NCBI RefSeq assembly: GCF_000004075.3
Contig: NW_022279526.1
Location: 47,581-111,580 of the forward strand
Direction of reading: 5' to 3'
Source of the DNA: Cucumis sativus
Lineage: Eukaryota > Streptophyta > Magnoliopsida > Cucurbitales > Cucurbitaceae
Length of the DNA: 64,000 nucleotides
A model generated the notes under the pieces. It was not told the origin of the DNA, made no database searches, and saw nothing but the letters and a program-made list of their open reading frames with translations. How positions within the stretch are numbered: the stretch's first letter is position 1; each line of letters begins with the position of its first letter. A program made the position numbers and the translations under genes. Below are positions 1-10,900 of the stretch, in pieces.

Positions 1-696
1 AGAATAAGATGAAAAGAATAAAATTGGAAGCTTTAGAGAGAATAACAATGTTGGCTTTTTGCTTGAGGATTGTAAAGATTTTAATGATCTTGTGTAAATG
101 TGAAGTATTTAAAAAGAGAGGAAAGATAAATTCAAAATCATTTGGGTCATTAGATATAAGTAAAAGAAAAATGAATGGTTGAGATTTAAACTTAATTAGC
201 CGTTAGACACAATACAAATAATAATATAATAATATGTCTTTTCAAAATACTTTGTTTAAAAAGAAATCAATAAAGCAACTTCACCCTCTTTTAAAAAAAC
301 TAGTCGTTAGACACAAGAAAAATAATAATATTAAAATCATTTTCCTTTTAAATTCATTTTCTTTATAAAAGCCAATAAAACATAACAAAAAGCCACATTT
401 GTTACTCCTTCATTGCTCCAAGTGGCTTTCTCTAATTGGTTCAAATTGAATGCTTGGTCGCCACGTCACCATCTCGGGTATTTTTTCGTTAAGCTTCTTT
501 TAGCAATATTTTCTTCATTTGAACTTCGATTTGGGTGATTCAAGAGGCGTTAGAATCATTTTTCCAAGCTCTACGATATGGTCTATTCAAATTAATAAAA
601 TTGTCAATAAAAAAAATCAGATTTGTTATCATCAAAACATAAATTAATTGAATAATTAAAATAAATTAATTGAGATTAAGGGCCAAAAAGCCAACA
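1..696. other. AT-rich intergenic sequence, no gene seen
   Basis: I see no coding exon or RNA gene here. Two short stretches resemble each other: a block with 'gttagacacaa' near 203 and again near 305, each followed by an AATAATAATA-type run. This suggests a decayed local duplication. It ends where recognisable retrotransposon coding begins. Confidence 0.4.
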
Positions 697-1665
697 ATCA
701 ATTGGTTCTCGAAGTACGCCACCTTCATCCCCACTACAAAACTATGTTATGTCGAGCTGATAGCACACTTGTTCTTTAAGAACGTCTTGAAGTTATGGGG
801 AGTTCCATCAAGCATTGTGAGTGACAGGGATGGTAGATTCATTGGTACTCTCTGGACCGAACTATTCGCCTTCTTGGGGACACGCCTAAATATATCCTTA
901 AGCTGCCATCCTCAGACGAATGGCCAAACTGAAGGATTCAATTGTATGCTTAAGGAATATCTACGACATTTTGTTGATTCTGGACAAAAGAATTGGGCCT
1001 AGTTGATGGATGTGGCTCAATTTTGTTTTAATGCACAAACTAGTCTATCCACAAGAACGAGGCCTTTCGAAATCTTGAGTGGAAGACAACCTATACTGCC
1101 TCATATTGTTGATCATCCTTATGCAGGAAAAAATCCTCAAGCTCATAACTTTACGAAAAAGTGGGAGAAGACTACGAACATCGCTCGAGCATACTAAGAG
1201 AAAGTCTCGAAGCGTATGATAAGAAGCATCATCCTCTCAAGTTTTGAGCGGAAGACCAACTCTTCATAGAGTTTAAAGCAAAGCAAATTTGATTTAGAGA
1301 ACATCAACATCAGCATCTCACCAGAAAATACGAAGGGCCTGTTGAAGTTCTGAAGAAAATTGGAAATGCATCCTATAGGGTATCGTTGCCTGCATGGATA
1401 AAAAATCATCTAGTAGCTCATGTGAGCAACTTGAAACGTTACCATCAAGATCCAGATGACCAGTAGTGCAACAATGGTGTATGGTCATCTAGTGACCTAA
1501 AGCAGAAAGACGATAAAGAAATGGAAGAAATCCTTCCTAAGAGAATGAGGAAGGGTATACCCATGAAGAGGATACATGAATTCCTACTGAAGTGAAAGAA
1601 CCTCCATGTGGAAGAAACACGTTAGGAATGTGCTGAAGACCTTGGAGCGTGAAAGAAGAAGATCC
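697..1665 (+). pseudogene. Ty3/gypsy chromovirus polyprotein remnant (integrase core plus chromodomain)
   Basis: This is the 3' end of a Ty3/gypsy pol gene. Translation gives the integrase core: FSKYATFIP near 709, the SDRDGRF block near 821, and HPQTNGQTE near 910, which carries the catalytic-Glu region of DDE integrases. It continues with the usual C-terminal part (GRQPILPH, HPYAGKNPQAHNF, then EGPVEVLKKIGNASYRV around 1,335-1,385). The end of the reading, about 1,540-1,620, has RIHEFLLK followed by an in-frame stop and VEET, which matches the chromodomain end of chromoviruses. Stops at 1,000-1,002 and 1,195-1,197 and several frame changes show that it is dead. The 5' two thirds (gag, protease, RT, RNase H) are missing. 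It runs straight into a 3' LTR at 1,708 after a purine-rich tract (about 1,697-1,707), as expected for a polypurine tract. Confidence 0.9.
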
Positions 1666-1707
1666 TTCGCCAGTCGACAGGGATGTCAATTGTTTAAGTG
1701 GGGAGAA

Positions 1708-2182
1708 TGTAACAAGCATGCTTGTCCAGGGCGTGTTTGCTTATGGTCGCATGCCCAAACACCCCCAATTTACATTGTTTTTATGTTTTGTATTTAGTTT
1801 TACTTTTTGCTTTCCTTTTTATGTCATAAACCTTGGGTGTGACTTGGCTTTTTCTTATGCAAGCCTACCAGAACTAAAAAAGTCTAAAATGTATTATAGA
1901 TGGGACATAGTAGTTGAATCCCTGTCCAAGCCTTGTTGCACTCTTCGCAATCAAAGTTTTTCTTTGCAATTGACAGTCTTCAATGCTTGCTTTAACGATA
2001 TTTTCATTGAATTTCTTTCTCCTCACGTTTTATAAAACATTTTCTCAAGAACGTGAAGAGAGGCTACATCGTATCATGTGTTTGTCCGTGGTTTTTGGAT
2101 TTTGATCAGCTAACTTGTTGTCTACGTAAAACAAGTGCAACATAATCGCTCCTCTCGTGTTTGAAAGCTCGCGATTGTGACA
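1708..2182 (+). repeat. 3' LTR of the gypsy remnant (475 bp)
   Basis: The LTR begins TGTAACAAGCATGC directly after the purine-rich tract and ends ATTGTGACA, giving the TG...CA ends of an LTR. Two further copies of the same repeat lie at 4,124-4,604 and 4,612-5,093, which fixes the boundaries. Shared internal landmarks include 'tatggtcgcatgcccaaacac'-like sequence and a run ending in 'catagacc..gggtgtga'. I infer that this is the 3' LTR of the polyprotein remnant just upstream. Confidence 0.75.
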
Positions 2183-3122
2183 CAAGAAATGCACTAGCCA
2201 AGAATGCACACGAGGAGGGCTACACGAAATGCCAAGCACACAACCAAGTGAGGTTCACAATGTGCTTGTGTGTGAAGGTTAGCACGCGGGCATGCCCAAC
2301 GCGCGTGAAAAGCCTCTTGTGAGATTCACACACAGTAGCCAGCGCAACCAAGGCCCTGCGCCCACCCATTCGTGCCAGGCAGTGTCATATTGCGTGTTGA
2401 GCTATTTTTGGTAATTTTTTTAGTTTTTAAGTATACTTTTGATATTTTCTTGGCAAAAGATAATTAATTGTACTATTTTACCATTATTTCAGGACATGAG
2501 AAGATCATACAAATTTATAAACCAAGGATTTGAGCTTGTATCTGTGAGTGGAAAATGTTTTATTTAAAGTGATTTCAAGCATGTTCTTAAGTCATGATTT
2601 ATGACGGATTTATGATAAAATGTTTAAGTTATGTTATGAACAGTCTTTCAAGCGTGTTATTGTTTAAAGGTATTTATTCAACATATTGTTTACTCTTCAA
2701 AATGCATAATATTCAAAATGTTTTCCACTTTCTAGGTAGAGATCGTGTCCTCTAAGCCTAACTTGCTGCTACCTGTCTACTGAAGGATTTCATTTTGTTA
2801 TCGTATGTGTCCTGTTATTTTGTACTAATGATAAATTAGTCTTTTGTGCTATCAGACTTAGGCTTTTGGGAAGGTTTTATAAGTTTTGTTCTAGATAAAT
2901 AAGATTACTTTTTGTCTATGTAAAACTTGTCTAAGGTTGTTAAATGAAAAAGGTTTAGCCCAATTGGTTTTAGTAAAATTTATGTGTTATGTTTCCGCTG
3001 TTGTTTAGAGTTTAAAGGTTCAGGCTAAGGGTCAGATGGTGTCATCCTTGACATGGGTGCTATCGATTGGCTTCACGCCATATCTCGAGCCACGCAAGTA
3101 GGTGCTCGTGGTGGGGTGTGAT
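2183..3122 (+). repeat. probable second LTR-like sequence, GC-richer
   Basis: No coding exon was found. The right end (about 3,000-3,122) reads like the 3' part of another gypsy LTR, ending in a 'gctcgtggtggggtgtga' motif common at plant gypsy LTR ends. The part at 2,200-2,390 is richer in CG and CAC/GTG words than its surroundings. The left boundary is unclear and the canonical terminal CA is not present, so this is an inference. Confidence 0.35.
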
Positions 3123-3694
3123 AGCCTAAGTTGGCTTATTAACAATTAAAATGTAAACATGTCCATAACAAAATAGTCGGCCAAGGCCCATGTGGACCGA
3201 CTGGTAAAGGTTGAAGAGCAAATGCTCTACCTAATGAAAGTTCCTAACTCAATTCGCTTCTTGGAAACCTGCCTTGAAGAAATTAAACCCCAAATTAAAT
3301 CCACCAGCTCTAATACCATATTAAACCCCAAATTCAACTAAAAGCTTAAGCTAGTGGTTGAAGGTAAATTTAATTATATATTACCAAAGTATGAGGTTTC
3401 ATCACAATACCAATTGGCAATGAGAGGAGTAGCTCATCTATTTTATAAGGAGTCTAAGTTTCCTTGGTTTTTCAATTGTGGGACTCCACATATCTCAACA
3501 TGCCCTTCAAGAATCGAAAGAAAAGCATTGTGTTTGTAGTTTTATTATTTTTATGATAATTACAGAGGTACAATTGGTGGTTTAATATATATCACTAACA
3601 CTATTGCTGCAATGATCGATCATCTCGATGGATTACCCATTTAAGAGTTGTTGACAAGAGTTGACACTCTAGAATCAAAAGTTGTAAGAACTAG
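3123..3694. other. transposon-rich spacer, no gene recognised
   Basis: A 61-codon open frame at 3,354-3,539 has no family features that I recognise. Nothing else in this stretch supports a gene. Confidence 0.3.
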
Positions 3695-4123
3695 ATGTTG
3701 TAATTTATGTCCTAAAATTCGTTGTAATCATAATCTATTCAATACAGTCGTTATTGATACTATAATCTTAAAGCCAATAAACTAAGGACCCGAAGTTACT
3801 ATTAAGTAAACTTGAACTTTATGTAGAGACATAAAAGTTGATCAAGTTTAAGTATAGAGCCTAAATAGTATAGATTGTACGAATAAAGTTAGGCACCTAT
3901 TCCAGGACACAATGAATGCAGTTTGCTTTGTATTTAGTATAAACGATGTGATCCTAAATCCTAGAGACATGAAAGTGTGGACATCTATGTAAAGAGTTTA
4001 CAAAAGACTAGAACATGAAATAGTCAGTTTTAAGTTATAACACCGTTAACTTTGAAAAACTTACTATTTCATTGATAGATATCAAATATAACTTAATCTT
4101 AATATATGCTAACTATAAGCTTC
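3695..4123 (+). repeat. copia-type LTR fragment (tentative)
   Basis: The stretch starts near 'tgttgtaatttatgtccta' and contains the AT-rich, 'agagacatgaaagtgtggac'-like text that I associate with a common gourd-family copia LTR. It is cut off at about 4,123, where the next gypsy LTR copy begins. No coding sequence is attached, so the assignment rests on resemblance only. Confidence 0.35.
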
Positions 4124-4604
4124 TGTTCTCACCAGCATGCTTGTTTAAGGCGTTGTTTATCTATGGCCACATGCCCAAATACCCCCAAATCACATTTTCT
4201 TTATGTCTTGTATTTAGTTTAGTCTATTGCTTTCCTTTTTACGTCATAGACCTAGGGTGTGAGGTGTCACACATTTTCATTTGCAAACCTGTCAAAGCTC
4301 AAAAAGTCTAAACTGTACTATAGGAGAGACCCAATAGTTGAATCCCCAACCATATCTTATCGTATTCTTTATAATCAAATTTTTATTTGCAATTGAAAGT
4401 CTTCAACGCTTTCTTTAATGATGTTTTTAATGATATTCTCTCTCACATGTTTTAAAACAATTTTTTCATGAACGGGAAGGGAGGTTATATCATATTCGTG
4501 AGTTTGTTCGTGATTTTCGGATTTTACATGACTGACTTATTGACTGAGCAAAACAAGTGTTCTACAATTGTCCGTTCCATGTTTGAAAGATTGCGATTGT
4601 GGCA
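4124..4604 (+). repeat. gypsy LTR copy 2 (about 481 bp)
   Basis: This is a diverged direct copy of the LTR at 1,708-2,182. It starts TGTTCTCACCAGCATGC and ends GCGATTGTGGCA. It is followed after only 7 bases by a third copy in the same orientation, making a tandem LTR pair. It probably arose by unequal recombination or by one element inserting beside another. Confidence 0.7.
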
Positions 4605-4611
4605 CGTAGAG

Positions 4612-5093
4612 TGTCACAAGTATGCTTGTCCAAGGCATTATTTGCCTATGGTCGCGTGCTCGAATATCCTCAAACCACTTTATCTTTATGCTTTGTACTT
4701 AGTTTAGTCAACTGCTTTCCTTTTGTTGTCACCGACCTAAGGTGCGTCGTTTCGCAATTTTCATATGCAAGGTTGTCAATGCTAAAAAAGTTTAAGATGT
4801 ATTATAGGGGAGGCATGGTAGTTGAATCCCCAACTAAGCCTATTGTGATTTTTGCAAATCTAAGCTTTCTTTGCAATTGACAATATTCAATTTTTTCTTC
4901 AAGGATGTTATCGATGTTTTTCTTTATCTCTCACGTTTTATAAAACCAATTTCTCTCAAAAGATGAAGCGAGGCTACATCGTACCACAAATTTGTCCGCA
5001 ACTTTCAAATTTCACAAGGTTGCCTTGTTCTCAATTTAGAACAAGTGTTGCACAACCGCCTGTCCCATATTTGAAAAGTTGCATTTTGTGACA
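4612..5093 (+). repeat. gypsy LTR copy 3 (482 bp), a 5' LTR
   Basis: The repeat starts TGTCACAAGTATGC and ends TTTTGTGACA. Two bases after its end there is a primer-binding-site-like sequence, followed by a gag reading frame. This copy is therefore the 5' LTR of a separate element of the same family, whose body is lost after about 5,500. Confidence 0.75.
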
Positions 5094-5095
5094 AG

Positions 5096-5107
5096 TGGTA
5101 TTAAAGC
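5096..5107 (+). other. retrotransposon primer-binding site (initiator tRNA-Met type)
   Basis: TGGTATTAAAGC differs at two positions from TGGTATCAGAGC, the usual plant primer-binding site complementary to initiator tRNA-Met. It lies 2 bases after the LTR end, which is the expected place. Confidence 0.7.
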
Positions 5108-5109
5108 TT

Positions 5110-5510
5110 TGTTATCTCCTTGGCTAAGCGAGATGCAATTATGTCGACAATGAAACAACTATCAAAGTTGCAATCTGAGCGACTGACTGAGATTGAAGAG
5201 GAATTCTTGGATATGAAAGAATTGCCAAACGAAGTAAGATTTCTCCAGACCCAACTTGAGATGTTTAAAGAAAAAGTAAGAGAAATAGACGCATTGAATG
5301 CCTAAATAGACAAACTACCCATAAATGAATTGGCGCTGAGGGTTGATTCGTTAGAACATAAAACACCAAAGTAGGTAGTTTTGAACGTGGAAGTAGCTCT
5401 TCAAGTTCTATCGCACAAATGGAAGAGCGTGTCGAAGAGTTTGACTTTGACAAGCTCCAACATAATCAGTTATATTTCAAGAAAGAGAAAAGTGTTTTTG
5501 CTAAATAGCG
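5110..5510 (+). pseudogene. gypsy gag N-terminus remnant
   Basis: Immediately downstream of the primer-binding site is a frame starting near 5,120 (MAKRDAIMSTMKQLSKLQ...). It is rich in Glu and Leu heptads (LTEIEEEFLDMKELP), like the coiled-coil N-terminus of gourd-family gypsy gag proteins. It breaks at a stop near 5,303, and the frame resumes (KLPINELALRVDSLEH) with further stops. Nothing of the capsid or zinc knuckle remains before the next element. It is non-functional. Confidence 0.6.
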
Positions 5511-5639
5511 TATCAATTTTCTGGTCACATCATCGAATGTAGAAAGATTTGAATGGACGAACATAAGTTGTGAGCTTTTAAGGAGTGGAGAGCCCCCACT
5601 TCCGTGAAAGAGTTACGTTTCATCCTTCAATATATTCTA

Positions 5640-6140
5640 AAATAGGGTTCACCTACTATCCTCTAGACTCAGTACCGAGAGAAAGAAATAGATGGAAAAA
5701 GAAATGGGCTTGGTAATTTTTTTTTCTATGTAAATAAGAAAAAGAAATCCAATTTGGTACAAGAGCCCAAATTCAATAGCCAACCCATCAAATGAGGTCA
5801 ATGGCCCTATTTATAAGGATTTTCCATGCAAAATTGCATGTCCATGGAATACTAAAGCCCAACAACTCAAAGCTCTATTTCTAATATGAAATTTGATGGC
5901 TATAACACATATACTTGTTAGTTTCTCTCTCTTATCCCAATTCGAACAATTCGACTTATTCCATCACACTGTTTTAAGTTTATTCCATATGAGCTAGCAA
6001 GGGAACCTAATGGACCTATATATCATGAACTCCAATGATTCAAGATTAATTGACTAAATTCTTATAGACTGAGTTAATCAACATTCGTTAACTAACGGGT
6101 CATTCATGTATGTACTGGAACGATTCAGAATCACCTCGTT
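5640..6140 (-). repeat. copia LTR (minus strand), 3' LTR of the RNase H remnant
   Basis: Read on the minus strand, this follows directly on the copia RNase H remnant, so it should be that element's 3' LTR. It shares the diagnostic 'gagctag..ggacctaatggacc' block and the following 'agattaattg.ctaaa' block with the copies at about 20,600-21,735 and in the interrupted copy around 31,160-33,900, all in the same orientation. It carries a TATA box on the minus strand at 5,809-5,816. Confidence 0.6.
5809..5816 (-). promoter_or_regulatory. LTR TATA box
   Basis: TATAAATA on the minus strand lies inside the copia LTR, in a 'ccttataaatagggcc' setting typical of an LTR promoter. It probably has no function now, because the element is truncated. 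Confidence 0.4.
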
Positions 6141-6148
6141 TGTACTAA

Positions 6149-6478
6149 CTACAAAGCGGGCGGCATCCACAGTTTCTCTGAAAAAATATGGGTTACTACA
6201 ACGTCACCACGATGTACAATTTTCCTGATAAGATGGTACTTACGTTCGATATGTTTTCCCCGTTTACGGCTTTTAGGTTCTCTGAATTTGCAACTGCACC
6301 ACTGTTGTGACAGTATAAATTGATTGACAGATGCATATTTGGAACGACTTCCAGATCTGTCAAGAAATTTTCTTAGCCATAATGCTTCTCTTGTTGCTTT
6401 CAAAAGTTGCTACGTATTCTACCTCCATTGTGGAATCAATTATACAAGTTTGTTTTATGCTTCTCCAAATCAAGAAAG
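6149..6478 (-). pseudogene. Ty1/copia RNase H remnant
   Basis: The minus strand encodes the C-terminal RNase H domain of a copia polyprotein. In order it shows IWRSIKQTCI..STMEVEYVA (about 6,478-6,405), then ATREALWLRKFL, then KSRKRGKHIERKYHLIR and the VHRGDVVVTHI end (to about 6,149). The frame changes at about 6,405, and a normally conserved CDN motif is replaced, so it is dead. The upstream part of RNase H is cut at about 6,478, exactly where the palindromic subterminal repeats of the adjacent CACTA-like element begin. That element evidently inserted into, or recombined within, this copia. Confidence 0.85.
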
Positions 6479-6489
6479 CGATGATTTCA

Positions 6490-6720
6490 AAGAAAAAACG
6501 TCAAGAATTTCTATGAAAAGGCGGAGATGCTCTTCAACTTTCTTGACCTTTTTAAACGTCAAGTAATATTATTTATCCTTGACGTTTTAAAAACGTCAAG
6601 TAATATCTATTAAATTCTTGAAGTTTTAAAACGTCAAGTATTTTTATAAATTTGACATTTTTTACATTTTCTAAACATCAAGAGAGCGGTTGTTCTTGAC
6701 GTTTTAAAAACGTCAAGTTC
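6490..6720. repeat. subterminal palindromic repeats of element A
   Basis: There are repeated inverted pairs CTTGACG(T)n...(A)nCGTCAAG spaced about 55-65 bp apart. Each can form an 11 bp stem with a 1-base loop. Such arrays near the ends of CACTA elements are transposase-binding sites in well-studied members, so that role is inferred here. Confidence 0.7.
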
Positions 6721-7604
6721 GATTAAATAAAAAAAAAAAAGGAAACACGCGTTAATAATTAGGTGAGAATTAATCCTTTTGCCCTAGAAATTAAAACGCA
6801 TCTTCTTCTTCTTCACGCCTAAGCATTTTCGAAATCTCCAACCTTCACATTGTCGTCGCGCTTGAGTTTTTGAAATCTCCAACTGAAATCACCGTTCTTG
6901 AAGTTGGGGAAGCCCTATCCCACACCCATTCTTGACGTGATTCGAAATTGGTCTTCACACTCGTTCGAAATCACCATTCGAAATCGCCACCGAAGATTAA
7001 TTCCATCTCTTCACACTCAAATCTCCGTCTGCCATCCACCGTGCTTCAAGTCGGGCTCCTTCGAAAATGTCATCCATCGTCGCTTCTCTATAACGAAAAC
7101 TCCATCCTTCTTTATTTAGAGATTAGAAATTAATTCTCATTCACGTATGAAGATATCTTGATTTGTGATTTGAACCTTTTGTATTTGTATAGAAGCGACG
7201 TATTGCTCATGGTGCTTTGGGTTTTTTGGGTTAGAAATTTGAACCTCACGCATGAAGAGGTTAGAAATTAATTCCTCTTCCCTCTTCACGTATAAAGTTG
7301 GGGAAAGTCCATATATCACATGGTGCTTTGGGTTCTCCTTACAAATCCAATGGAGTTGATGATTGATATGAGATGATACAGATTGATAGAAGGAGATATG
7401 GCTTATACGGGACCGTATTTTCCCTACTGTCACACAGTAGGTGAGTAATGTAACTATTTTCCATTAACTTTCTCTACCTTCCTATTTCTCTTGGCTTATA
7501 CGGTTGTATTATGGTTGAGAAATGGTCGTCCATCTTACTGCTTGATGTTGTTTGAAAACAAAAGACTAACCATTTTAAACCAAAATTTGTCCCGGATAGC
7601 ACAG

Positions 7605-7965
7605 ATGACCGTGAGGGATACTCTAAACTCTGCACTTGATGAAGAAATGTCTGTTGATAAAAAAAAACAACAATTATGAGAGAAGAGGTGAGGGAGAATG
7701 AACACAAACCCATTTATGTTTGTATATTATATGATTTGTCTACACTTATGATTATTTCAAACATTTTGATGCAGGTCGGAGAATATCAGGAGACTTATAA
7801 GGTTAGGTAGGTGGAAGAAGATGATCTCTACTTCACATGATATTTGAATTTCTTATTCATTTAATTGTACATTTTAACAATTTTTTGGCTTTTTTATTCC
7901 CTTCAATTAGATAACCAAAAGGCTTTTGGAGAAATATGGTTCTGAGAGGGTTCTTGATTACCCTT
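7605..7965 (+). pseudogene. PDHB: captured pyruvate dehydrogenase E1-beta fragment, three exons
   Basis: Three short exons match consecutive parts of plant mitochondrial pyruvate dehydrogenase E1 beta subunit. Exon 1 (7,605-7,687) reads MTVRDTLNSALDEEMSVD and ends at a GTGAGG donor. The last codons before the donor are frame-shifted. Exon 2 (7,775-7,801) reads VGEYQETYK between a GCAG acceptor and a GT donor. Exon 3 (7,911 to about 7,965) reads ITKRLLEKYGSERVLD and then loses similarity. The intact enzyme is about 360 residues, and this is roughly 50 of them from the N-terminal third. Splice sites and introns are retained, so the fragment came from genomic DNA and not from a processed mRNA. 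It lies inside a CACTA-like element, which makes it a transduplicated piece. It cannot make an enzyme. Confidence 0.85.
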
Positions 7966-7974
7966 CAATTAGAT

Positions 7975-10900
7975 TACCCATAAACTGCCTGAAAAGGTGG
8001 AGGTAAATCGGAGGAATTTACCCCAGTTGACAGGAAAAATAGGGGAATGATCTCTATTTGGGACAGAGGGAAAAGGGCGGAAGTGAGTATCACTAACTCC
8101 TTTAACAACCTCATGGAGGTGGATAAAGGAGATAAATGGCCTTTATCTATAGTGGATGGCTCCCCTCCTCCCTTACGAGTAGATGACTCTTCTATGGTCG
8201 TTTTGAGTACTACAGGTGATGTAATTCCTATGGAGAGGCGGCTCCCATACGACCTCATGGTTAGTTGGTGTACGTGGAACGTGCGGGGCCTTAATAGCCC
8301 TGTAAAGTGTAGAGCGGTGAAGGACTTCTTAGCCGTGTCTACGGTGGGTTTCTATTGCATCCTGGATACTAGAGTTCGAGAGGAGAACTTTGTCTCGATA
8401 TCTAGAAGATTTAGTGATTCGTAGGGGTTCATTAGTAACTACAGCAATAGTGGAGTAGGTCGGATGTGGATTATGTGGAAACGTAACAGATTCGTGTTCA
8501 CGACTAACGAGGTTGTCGACCAGTTTATTTCTGGTGTAATAACAGATTTGATCTCTGGGGAGAAGGTAGAGGTTCTGTGTGTGTATGCCTCTAATAGTAA
8601 TATCGAGAGACGTGTTTTATGGAGGCGAATAACTAGATCTCTGCTGGTTGGAGAGGACCGGGTATGGTCTTTGGTGATTTTAACACCATCAGACTCCACT
8701 CTGAAGCCTTCGGGGGTGCTCCGAACGTGGAGGATATGGAGGAGTTTGACATGGCTATTCGAGAGGCGGACCTTGTTGAACCCGCGGTCCAGGGGAACTG
8801 GTTTACTTGGACTAGTAAGATACATGGGTTGGGTTTGATGAGGAGACTTGATCGTATCCTAGTGAATGATGAGGGGCTTAGTACATGGCCTAACATGTGG
8901 GTTAACGTCCTCCGTGGGGTATTTCTGATCATTCTTCCATACTTGTCTATCCCAGTAATCAGCGAAGCCAACAAGTGGTCTCTTTTCGTTTCTTTAACCA
9001 TTGGGTTGAAGAAGCGTCCTTTATGGATGTTGTGTCCTCTGCTTGGACCAAAGATACTAGAGTTTCTCCAATTGTGAATAGTGTAAGGAACTTAAGAAAT
9101 CTCAAGTCGATTCTTCGCAGACATTTTGGTAGGCATATCCGAACCATCAGTGAGGATGTTCGTCTTGCCAATGATACCATGGACCGAGCTTAAAGAGAGA
9201 TGGAGACGAACTCTCTGTCGAGGAGGAGGCGACTAATCACGCGAGCTTAGCCACGATAAACTTTTGGAAAGCGGTTAGAGTGGAGGAAGCCGCTATGCGC
9301 CAGAAGTCGCAAATCAGATGGTTGAAGCTAGATGACCAAATACTGCCTTTTTTCATCGATATGTTCGATCAAGGCAGAGCAGCAATGCTTTGAGATCAGT
9401 TATTGACCCAGATGGAAATTGGTTGACTAACCATGATCAGGTGACTCAGGTGGTAGTGAATTATTTCAAAGATAGTCTGGTTCTCAGAATATTAGCTATA
9501 GAGAGCTCTCTACTTGTATTGAGGAGATTGTTCAGTTTAGATGGACTGAGGAGTGTTGCCAGGCCCTCCAGTCGCCTATTGGCAGGAAGGAAGTGAGACG
9601 TGTTCTGTTCTCCATGGATGGTGGAAAGGCTCCAGGCCGTGATGGGTATTCAGTTGGCTTCTTCAAAGGAGCTTGGACAGTGGTTGGAGAGGGCTTCTGT
9701 GATGTCGTCTTACACTTCTTTGAGACCAATTACTTCCCTCAAGGGGTGAATACGACTGCTATTACACTTATTCCTAAAAGGAATGGTGTTAATCGATTGG
9801 AGGATTTCAGCCCTATATCTTGTTGTAGCGTTATTTATAAGTGCATTTCAAGAATATTGGCAGATAGGCTTCGTGTGTGGCTTCCTTCTTTTGTTAGTGG
9901 AAATCAGCCAGCTTTCATCCCTGGGAGGAGTATTATTGACAATATTCTTCTTTGTCAGGAGCTTGTAGGGGCATACCATTTGCACAGAGGTAAACCTCGG
10001 TGCACTATGAAGGTTGACCTCCAAAAAGCTTATGATTATGTTAATTGGGATTTCCTCTTTGGCCTGCTGATTGCCATAGGTACGCCTTTAAGATTTGTGA
10101 GTTGGGTTCGAGCGTGTGTGACCTCTCTGATGTTCTCCATTATGATTAATGGATCGTTGGAAGGTTTTTTCCATGGGAGGAAAGGACTTAGACAAGGTGA
10201 CCTTTTATCCCCGTTCTTATTTGTGATGGTCATGGAGGTGCTTTCTCGCATGTTGAACAGCCTACCTCAGAATTTTCAATTCCACTAGTTTTGTGAGAAG
10301 GTCAGATTAACTCATCTTACTTTTAGATGACCTGATGATCTTTTGTACTGCTGATAATCATTCTATGAGTTTCATAAAAGAGACTATTAAGAGGTTTGGT
10401 GAGCTTTCGGACTGTTTGCTAATCTTGCTAAAAGCTTAATTTTTCTTGTGGGGGTTAATAGTTCGAAAGCCTCTCGGCTTGCTGCTAACATGGGTTTTTC
10501 CATTGGTCATCTCCCTGTTCGTTATCTTGGGCTTCCTCTCCTCTCTAGAAGATTGCGGAGCTCTGATTGTGATCCCCTTATTCAGCGTATTACCAGTCGT
10601 ATTCGGTCTTGGTCTGCTAGAGTGTTATCTTTTGCAGGTAGACTTCAGCTTGTTCGCTCAGTCCTTAGGAGCCTTCAGGTTTATTGGGCTAGTGTGTTCA
10701 TGCTTCCTATGAAAGTCCACAGAGACGTTGATAAGATCTTGAGGGCTTATTTGTGGAGAGGTAACGAGGAGGGAAGAGGTGGTGCTAAAGTTGCCTGGGA
10801 TGAGGTTTGTCTTCCTTTTGATGAAGGAGGTCTTGATATTCGCGATGGATCTTCTTGGAATATAGCAAGCACGTTGAAGATATTATGGTTGCTACTTGTT

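Larger units (their letters stand above)
6480..7980 (+). mobile_element. CACTA-like element A carrying a captured gene fragment
   Basis: The left part (6,490-6,720) holds five or six subterminal palindromes built from CTTGACGTTTT facing AAAACGTCAAG. Two identical copies lie at 6,578-6,600 and 6,695-6,717. After this comes a pyrimidine-rich, UTR-like stretch (6,780-7,130), then three exons of a pyruvate dehydrogenase E1-beta gene. The same order (palindromes, then UTR-like stretch ending in 'tttatttagag/tgtatttagagg', then exons of a host gene) occurs at 21,736-24,090. The terminal inverted repeat itself is missing on the left, and the right end is lost to the LINE at about 7,975. I infer a CACTA-type element from the related copy, which begins CACTACTACAAAA. 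Confidence 0.6.

Noticed and set aside
7491-7604. Extending the E1-beta fragment upstream to the methionine at 7,491
   Set aside because: Residues before MTVRD do not resemble the transit peptide or N-terminus of the enzyme. The sequence is probably element or intron.
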